Positions 59,309-64,000 of a DNA stretch of 64,000 nucleotides are shown here, piece by piece. Each line of letters opens with the position of its first letter. Position 1 is the stretch's first letter. Origin of the DNA: Candidatus Melainabacteria bacterium (GTDB lineage Bacteria; Cyanobacteriota; Vampirovibrionia; 2-02-FULL-35-15); NCBI GenBank assembly GCA_023250195.1, contig JAHFBF010000003.1, forward strand, positions 62,001 to 126,000, given 5' to 3'. The translations under genes were made by a program, and so were the position numbers. A model generated the notes under the pieces. That model searched no databases and was not told where the DNA came from. It worked only from the letters and a program-made list of their open reading frames with translations.

Positions 59309-60454
59309 ATGTTATCAGCGGCAGCAATCGGAAGAGCATTGTTTTGGCCAACAGGATGTCCACAGCCTCCTGTTGGAGAAGATCCTGACCAGTTCGCAAC
59401 AAAATGGATAAAAGAAAATCCAAATGTAGGAGTTTATAAAACATCATCTCGAGCAACTTATATTGGAGCTGGCATTACTGTTGTAGGGTTACTAACTGGA
59501 ATTAGCGGGTATTTCAAAGACAATAAATTTCTAAAGAATTTTGGATGGGGACTTGGAGCTCTTGGTTTTATTGCAACTATGGTTGGAAAGATGTGTGGAT
59601 TTGAATTTGATATACCAAAAACTATTAAAAATACTATTGTTACCGGTGGTACTTGTAGACCTCAAAAAACACCCGTTGAGGTTGGAATAGAAGCAGACAA
59701 GGTTGAAAAAGCAGATATAACATCACATGGTGAAAAACTTGATGGGTACTTTATCAAAGCAAAAACAGAAACAAAGAAAACTTTAATTTATGTTCATGGT
59801 GTAAGAAACAATGTGGGAGACTGCCTTGAGGAAATTAAAAAGATTCGTGAAAACTTGAATGTAAATATTTTAGTTGTTGATCCAAGAGGCTTTGGCAATA
59901 GCAAATTAGGGAGTTCTGAATTAACTGCAGAAGGACTGGTTGATGATGTAAAAGCAATGTATGAATTTGTTGAAGCAAAATATGGTTCCGAAAATATTTC
60001 AGCATTTGGGCACTCGTTAGGGGGAGCAATTTTAGTTCAGCTTGCTCAGGAAAAAGAAATTGATACTTTAATTCTTCAATCTACATTTACCAAGAGTGAT
60101 GAGGCTATAGCTTCATTTGGAAATGGAACATTGCCTAAATTTGTTACTGACTTTATAGCAGGGCGTAGTATGGTCCCATTTAACTCTATAGATTCTATTA
60201 ATAAGGTTAAAGCAAAAAATGTTGTTATTGCTCACGGAACAACAGATTCAACAATTGCAGATAAACAGGGAAAGGATTTGTTTGACAAGCTTACAAAGTT
60301 CTCTGATACAAATAAAAAATACTTTGAATTAATTGGTGCAACTCATGCAAACTATAATGATTACTATAAAGATGCTGGCGTTTATGATGTTTTAAATGAG
60401 TTTATTTGTGATGAAGCTGTTGCTGACAGCAAAGAGCCGGTTGGCAAAATATGA
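59309..60454 (+). CDS. Membrane-anchored alpha/beta hydrolase (paralogue 1)
   Basis: 381 aa. The first 100 residues include two hydrophobic segments (YIGAGITVVGLLTGISGYF; WGLGALGFIATMVGKMCGF). The hydrolase domain follows: KKTLIYVHGVRNN, nucleophile elbow AFGHSLGGA, acid HGTTDSTI, histidine GATHANYNDYY. The paralogue at 61757 has the same layout. Likely an esterase or thioesterase at the membrane; substrate unknown. Confidence 0.8.
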   Translation: MLSAAAIGRALFWPTGCPQPPVGEDPDQFATKWIKENPNVGVYKTSSRATYIGAGITVVGLLTGISGYFKDNKFLKNFGWGLGALGFIATMVGKMCGFEFDIPKTIKNTIVTGGTCRPQKTPVEVGIEADKVEKADITSHGEKLDGYFIKAKTETKKTLIYVHGVRNNVGDCLEEIKKIRENLNVNILVVDPRGFGNSKLGSSELTAEGLVDDVKAMYEFVEAKYGSENISAFGHSLGGAILVQLAQEKEIDTLILQSTFTKSDEAIASFGNGTLPKFVTDFIAGRSMVPFNSIDSINKVKAKNVVIAHGTTDSTIADKQGKDLFDKLTKFSDTNKKYFELIGATHANYNDYYKDAGVYDVLNEFICDEAVADSKEPVGKI

Positions 60455-60523
60455 TTATAAGAAAATTCTTTAGCTTATACCTCAGGACCCCGCTTTGCTC
60501 TGGTTTTAGGTTATAGCAGAGTT

Positions 60524-60808
60524 TTAGGGAGATAAGCTTATATTTTCTAATGATCTTGGCTTAATACCAAGATTTCCTAATTCACGTAATATCAATCCTC
60601 TGGATTTCTGATTTCCACTAACTGTTAGTATTATTGCATCTGTTTCTTTATCTATTTTTACAGGTATTCCTAATCTACTCTCAATAATTTTTGCTTGTTT
60701 AGAATTTACACCTAGAGCTATATAGTGCATGACTCGTTCTGGTTCTGGAAATTGCTCAAGAGCCGGAAATACGGTTGTTAATAAATGTGATGGTATTGAA
60801 CTAATCAA
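60524..60808 (-). CDS. Hypothetical small protein
   Basis: 94 aa, with YIALGVNSKQAKIIESRLGIPVKID and AIILTVSGNQKSRGLILRELG. Not recognised. It lies between the paralogous hydrolases, opposite in strand. Confidence 0.45.
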   Translation of the reverse strand: MISSIPSHLLTTVFPALEQFPEPERVMHYIALGVNSKQAKIIESRLGIPVKIDKETDAIILTVSGNQKSRGLILRELGNLGIKPRSLENISLSP

Positions 60809-60899
60809 ATGCTTAAATCCTATTTTATTAAAACTATAAGTATTAAATCATGATCTACTTTAAAAATCAATAAAACTAAGATTTAATTTATTTAATGCT

Positions 60900-61619
60900 T
60901 TATCTGTAAATCTCAAAACTTGCCGCACCTTCCAGGATATTTATAATTTTGTCAGATTCTGTTGAAGAACGACTGCTTGCAATTTTATACGGACCATCTG
61001 CAGATATGTCTTTTATAGGAATTCCTTCTATTCTTTTTAATAGAAGAGTTCTAGGTGTACTATAGCTTTCTGCCGGATCATGAACCAAAAATCCATTAAG
61101 TCCTGTATTAAATCCTGCAATGGTTACAGCATGACCAGTAACCCGAGTATAGGTTTTGTCTTTTTTATTATATTTATACTCACCGAGCCAAAGTATACTA
61201 TTGCTAGTCCCTATTGTTTTTTTCATTATCAGCTCTAGATCTGTTTCATCTTTTAATTTCCTTTTCCCTTGATAAAAATATCCAATCCAACAAATTTTTA
61301 TTTTATATCTACGATCTTTGACATATTTTTCTAATCCATCAATAAAAGGTTCAATATTAGTTCCAGCTTTTGTTGTATGCATATCGCTGGTTAGAATTTC
61401 AACTAAGTTACTGCCGATCGTGTGTTTAGTATCATCAAAAGAGCTAGAAACCAGTTGTGCTTTAGCTTTGCTAAGATACAATAATATATTTGCCGCAGAA
61501 GTCGGGGCACAAATTCCTAAAGAATTATTACCTAAAGTGTCAAGGATTAAACTGCTGTCTAACGAAGGCATTCTTCTTTTATACATAAAGGTTGGAAGAT
61601 ATGTACTTTTTACTTTCAT
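60900..61619 (-). CDS. C39-like cysteine peptidase
   Basis: 239 aa. Papain-fold peptidase pattern: GICAPTSAANILLYLS with the catalytic Cys near 37, GHAVTIAGFN with the His and FLVHDPAE with the Asp. No ABC transporter domain or signal peptide. Could process or crosslink a peptide, or act as effector; flanked by the paralogous hydrolases. Confidence 0.65.
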   Translation of the reverse strand: MKVKSTYLPTFMYKRRMPSLDSSLILDTLGNNSLGICAPTSAANILLYLSKAKAQLVSSSFDDTKHTIGSNLVEILTSDMHTTKAGTNIEPFIDGLEKYVKDRRYKIKICWIGYFYQGKRKLKDETDLELIMKKTIGTSNSILWLGEYKYNKKDKTYTRVTGHAVTIAGFNTGLNGFLVHDPAESYSTPRTLLLKRIEGIPIKDISADGPYKIASSRSSTESDKIINILEGAASFEIYR

Positions 61620-61756
61620 TTTTTTAATCTAAGTTAAGTAAACTTTAGTTTACCTTCTTAATCTTGTTTTGTTAAGAAGAGAAGACTTGAATGTCTTGCT
61701 GTCTTTAGGTTAATATAAAATAAATAGTTAAATTTTAAATATTTTATATAATTCTT

Positions 61757-62911
61757 ATGTCAAGCGCATCAGCAGTAAGTTGGTTTCATACACCGGTTGG
61801 GTATCAAAGGGCTCCGAACGCACCGTCGCCAAATAAAAAAATTGTCCAAAAATGGCTGATTGAAAATAAAAATCTAAACTTTTTTGAAAAAAATTCTTAT
61901 GGTACATATATTGGAGCACTTATAACTTTACTTGGTATTATAAGTACAATTTTTGGTATTAAAAAAGATAATCCTTTTTTTAAATGGACTGGAATAATTC
62001 TTGGTTTGTCCGGAGCTGTTACCACTGTAATTGGTAAGCTTTGTGGTTGTGAATATGATGGGCTTGAAAAACTTAGGAATAAGGCTATCATTCAACCAAA
62101 CAGCAACATTGAAAAAACGCCAAAAGAATTAGGTATACCGCACGAAGAAATTTCTATTGATACGCCTGAATCAGTTTTAAAAGGTTACTATTTCCCCAAT
62201 CCAATAGAAACAAAGAAAACAGTTATTATACTTGGTGGTAGCAGATATAGTTTAAGTAAGTCATATGAAAAAGTAAAAATGATTCAATCTGAAGTCCCTG
62301 TAAACATCGTAATGGTTGATTATAGGGGCTTTGGGAATAGTACTTCAAAAGATGGAACAGTAACCTTTCAAGGTTTGATTAATGATGCAAGGGAAATCTA
62401 TGATTACATAGTAAGAGAGAAAAAATTGACTGCAGATGAAATTAATATATTTGGAGCTTCATTAGGTGGTGCTGTTTCAATTGAATTAGCAAATCAAGAA
62501 GGAGTAGACATAAATACTCTTGTTGTTCAATCATCTTTTACAAAGACCAAAGATGTAGGTGAATCATTAGTTGGGAAGGTTACTAGTTCAAAGCTTGTAC
62601 AAAATCTAGGCTCTTCTTTAATTGAAACTGATTTTGACTCAGAAGTAAAAATAAAAACGGTAAGAGCTAAAAACATTATTGTTTGCCATGGTAAAGAAGA
62701 TGAATTTATTCCCCATACTCAAGGTGAAAGGTTATTTAATGCCATTACTCTGGCTGATGCTAACAAATGTTATGTAATTTTAGATGGCTCTAAACATGAT
62801 GATTTCATGGATTATTACTTTAGTGATAAGAAAAATGGTCTGATTTTATTTGAGGCTTTTAGGACATTCGTTGATAATTCAACTTTGCCTACTACTGCAC
62901 GAGCAGCTTAA
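61757..62911 (+). CDS. Membrane-anchored alpha/beta hydrolase (paralogue 2)
   Basis: 384 aa, the same plan as the 59309 protein: a short N-terminal motif (FHTPVGYQRAP versus FWPTGCPQPP), two hydrophobic segments, then VIILGGSRYS, nucleophile elbow FGASLGGA, acid CHGKEDEF and histidine GSKHDDFMDYY. The oxyanion strand lacks the HG seen in paralogue 1 (LGGSR instead), so the substrates may differ. No ribosome site obvious. Confidence 0.8.
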   Translation: MSSASAVSWFHTPVGYQRAPNAPSPNKKIVQKWLIENKNLNFFEKNSYGTYIGALITLLGIISTIFGIKKDNPFFKWTGIILGLSGAVTTVIGKLCGCEYDGLEKLRNKAIIQPNSNIEKTPKELGIPHEEISIDTPESVLKGYYFPNPIETKKTVIILGGSRYSLSKSYEKVKMIQSEVPVNIVMVDYRGFGNSTSKDGTVTFQGLINDAREIYDYIVREKKLTADEINIFGASLGGAVSIELANQEGVDINTLVVQSSFTKTKDVGESLVGKVTSSKLVQNLGSSLIETDFDSEVKIKTVRAKNIIVCHGKEDEFIPHTQGERLFNAITLADANKCYVILDGSKHDDFMDYYFSDKKNGLILFEAFRTFVDNSTLPTTARAA

Positions 62912-62925
62912 GTTCTTATGTTAAG

Positions 62926-63348
62926 TTAAATATCTATTCCCAAATCCACAAAGCTCTTTGATATCCCTTTATAAGAATCTATAGTATCTGTAAACTCATC
63001 AGGATTAATTAATGTAGCAAGGCTTGCATCATTTCTGGCAGGTGTTTCAAAAACCTGTTCGTTTCCGTTTTCATCTTTTGTAGTCCAGATTGTTTTGTCT
63101 TTGTAAGCACGTGCTTTTAATATCCCCGGTTTACCGGTAATTTCAAATGGCAGTCTTATATCAATAGCCTGCTGAGGACAAATTTTTATACATGCTGCAC
63201 AATCCCAGCAATCAGCGTTACAGGTGATTTGTGCTTTTCCATTTGGCTGCATGAAAATAAGATCTCCCGGACAAGCCATGTTACATGGGGTTTCATGTTC
63301 TGGAAACCCGCAGCCGTTGCATAGATTTTGATCGATGTAAATGCCCAT
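62926..63348 (-). CDS. AprB-like 2x[4Fe-4S] protein (adenylylsulfate reductase beta-like)
   Basis: 140 aa from ATG 63348; the ORF track's longer start lies inside a palindrome. Two cluster motifs: CNGCGFPEHETPCNMACP and CNADCWDCAACIKICP. The following IDIRLPF and the region TIWTTKDENGNEQVF match the AprB C-terminal half. It should pass electrons to the AprA-like flavoprotein encoded just upstream. Adenylylsulfate reductase interconverts APS with sulfite and AMP; whether the direction is assimilatory or dissimilatory cannot be read here. Confidence 0.8.
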   Translation of the reverse strand: MGIYIDQNLCNGCGFPEHETPCNMACPGDLIFMQPNGKAQITCNADCWDCAACIKICPQQAIDIRLPFEITGKPGILKARAYKDKTIWTTKDENGNEQVFETPARNDASLATLINPDEFTDTIDSYKGISKSFVDLGIDI

Positions 63349-63356
63349 AAGTTTAA

Positions 63357-64000
63357 TTATAAAGGTGTAGGGACGTTGCATGCAACGTCCCTACTTCGTT
63401 CTATGATTTTAATTTCATCCTTTCTTTGATCATAAATTGAGTTAACAAATTTCAGCCAGTTTTTATCATCACGTTCAGGATAATCGGCTCGGCTCTGGTA
63501 AATAGGCCACCTGGTTTCTTTTCTGTATAAAAGATGTTCTATAAGTACACTTGCTACATCCAGTCTGTCTATAACTTCATGACACTTCATAAGTTCATGT
63601 AGAGATATAGTTACACCATCTTTACTTGCAAAAAGATTTTTTGATTCTTCTTTTAATTGTTTTATATGTTTCCTGCCTTTTAATAATTTTTGTTCATTTA
63701 AAATATAACCACTGGTTACTCCGCCTGCATATTCATCCATAACTTTCTGCATGCGTAATTCCAATTCGTCCGGCTGTAGAGACGTTGCGTGCAACGTCTC
63801 TAACAGGGGATTAAAGACCCTTTTCATTTCATCTTTTATATCCTTTTCATAAATTTGTTCTTCATTTATATTTTTTAATTTTGAAACGATGTTTCTAGCT
63901 GCAATTATTCCTTCAGCACCGGCACCGGATAAATATTTTTTTGGAGCTCCACCGGCTACATCACCTGCAGCATAAAGGTTTTCAATGGTTGCCATCCTGT
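63357..64000 (-). CDS. AprA-like flavoprotein (adenylylsulfate reductase alpha-like), C-terminal part
   Basis: The frame continues past the right edge, so the M at 63995 is internal. Seen: NLYAAGDVAGGAPKKYLSGAGAEGIIAARN, the FAD-binding C-terminal motif of fumarate reductase/AprA-type proteins, then a helical C-terminal domain (about 150 residues) with YRKETRWPIYQSRADYPE. Two palindromes have entered it: 63776 encodes LETLHATSLQ, and 63367 forms the last residues. The next gene (AprB-like) starts 9 bp downstream. Confidence 0.8.
   Translation of the reverse strand, partial: RMATIENLYAAGDVAGGAPKKYLSGAGAEGIIAARNIVSKLKNINEEQIYEKDIKDEMKRVFNPLLETLHATSLQPDELELRMQKVMDEYAGGVTSGYILNEQKLLKGRKHIKQLKEESKNLFASKDGVTISLHELMKCHEVIDRLDVASVLIEHLLYRKETRWPIYQSRADYPERDDKNWLKFVNSIYDQRKDEIKIIERSRDVACNVPTPL
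63367..63394. repeat. Perfect 28-bp palindrome at the aprA/aprB junction
   Basis: GTAGGGACGTTGCATGCAACGTCCCTAC, 14-bp arms. It encodes the final residues of the AprA-like protein (DVACNVPT). Confidence 0.9.
63776..63803. repeat. GTAGAGACGTTGC palindrome inside the AprA-like gene
   Basis: GTAGAGACGTTGC and GCAACGTCTCTAAC arms around GT. In frame. Same arms as 63367 except A for G at one place. Confidence 0.88.

Noticed and set aside
63349-63381. Start of the AprB-like gene at 63381
   Set aside because: The codons lie in the 28-bp palindrome and overlap the AprA-like stop; MGIYIDQNLC at 63348 is the family-like start.

Overview
The window reads as the chromosome of an AT-rich, Gram-negative bacterium. 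kdsB implies lipopolysaccharide, pilC implies type IV pili, and cbb3 oxidase, Rieske/cytochrome b and acs genes imply aerobic or microaerobic respiration. A tRNA group I intron of the cyanobacterial IC3 kind, cyanobacteria-style short palindromic repeats and the gene mix fit a non-photosynthetic cyanobacterial relative (Vampirovibrionia/Melainabacteria-like). That placement is inference only; no rRNA gene is present.

Region 1 (1 to about 15.0 kb) looks like an integrated mobile element. It carries a type III-like restriction-modification pair, a divergent WYL-domain regulator with the same palindromic operator on both sides of its gene, a Cas4/RecB-like nuclease, a MORN-type protein, an XRE repressor with twin operators, many small orphan ORFs, a primase-helicase and, at its right end, a large serine recombinase. 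The recombinase ORF runs into a tRNA-Asn(GUU) gene on the other strand, and that tRNA is split by a 208-nt group I intron, the clearest RNA finding here.

Region 2 (15.2 to 50.5 kb) is mainly housekeeping: acpS, a sugar-nucleotide epimerase, recA, tRNA-Cys, apt, recJ, pilC, an S1-domain protein, kdsB, aroQ, obgE, a GCS2-type ligase, acyP, a BatA-like protein, glnA, a phaC-like gene, atpC, rsmG, acs and a DNA methylase, mixed with secreted or coiled-coil proteins I do not recognise. Two large orphan proteins end in PD-(D/E)XK-like signatures. Short repeats are dense and several lie in frame inside conserved genes (recA, recJ, pilC, rsmG, the S1 gene, the epimerase). A roughly 80-nt structured element occurs three times, twice flanking pilC.

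Region 3 (51.1 to 59.1 kb) is a respiratory cluster on one strand: CcoN; a CcoO-like protein carrying a second cytochrome c domain; two small membrane proteins; a diheme lipoprotein; a Rieske protein; a cytochrome b that lacks the second histidine of both heme-ligand pairs; two more small membrane proteins; a second cytochrome b with all four histidines fused to a 2x[4Fe-4S] ferredoxin domain; an MvhD/FlpD-like iron-sulfur protein; and a 47-aa membrane protein. It suggests a quinol-oxidising complex wired both to a cbb3 oxidase and to a low-potential cytoplasmic carrier. This is my leading candidate for an undescribed system.

Region 4 (59.3 to 64 kb) has two paralogous membrane-anchored alpha/beta hydrolases flanking a C39-like cysteine peptidase, then an AprB-like ferredoxin and the end of an AprA-like flavoprotein, with palindromic repeats inside and between the last two.
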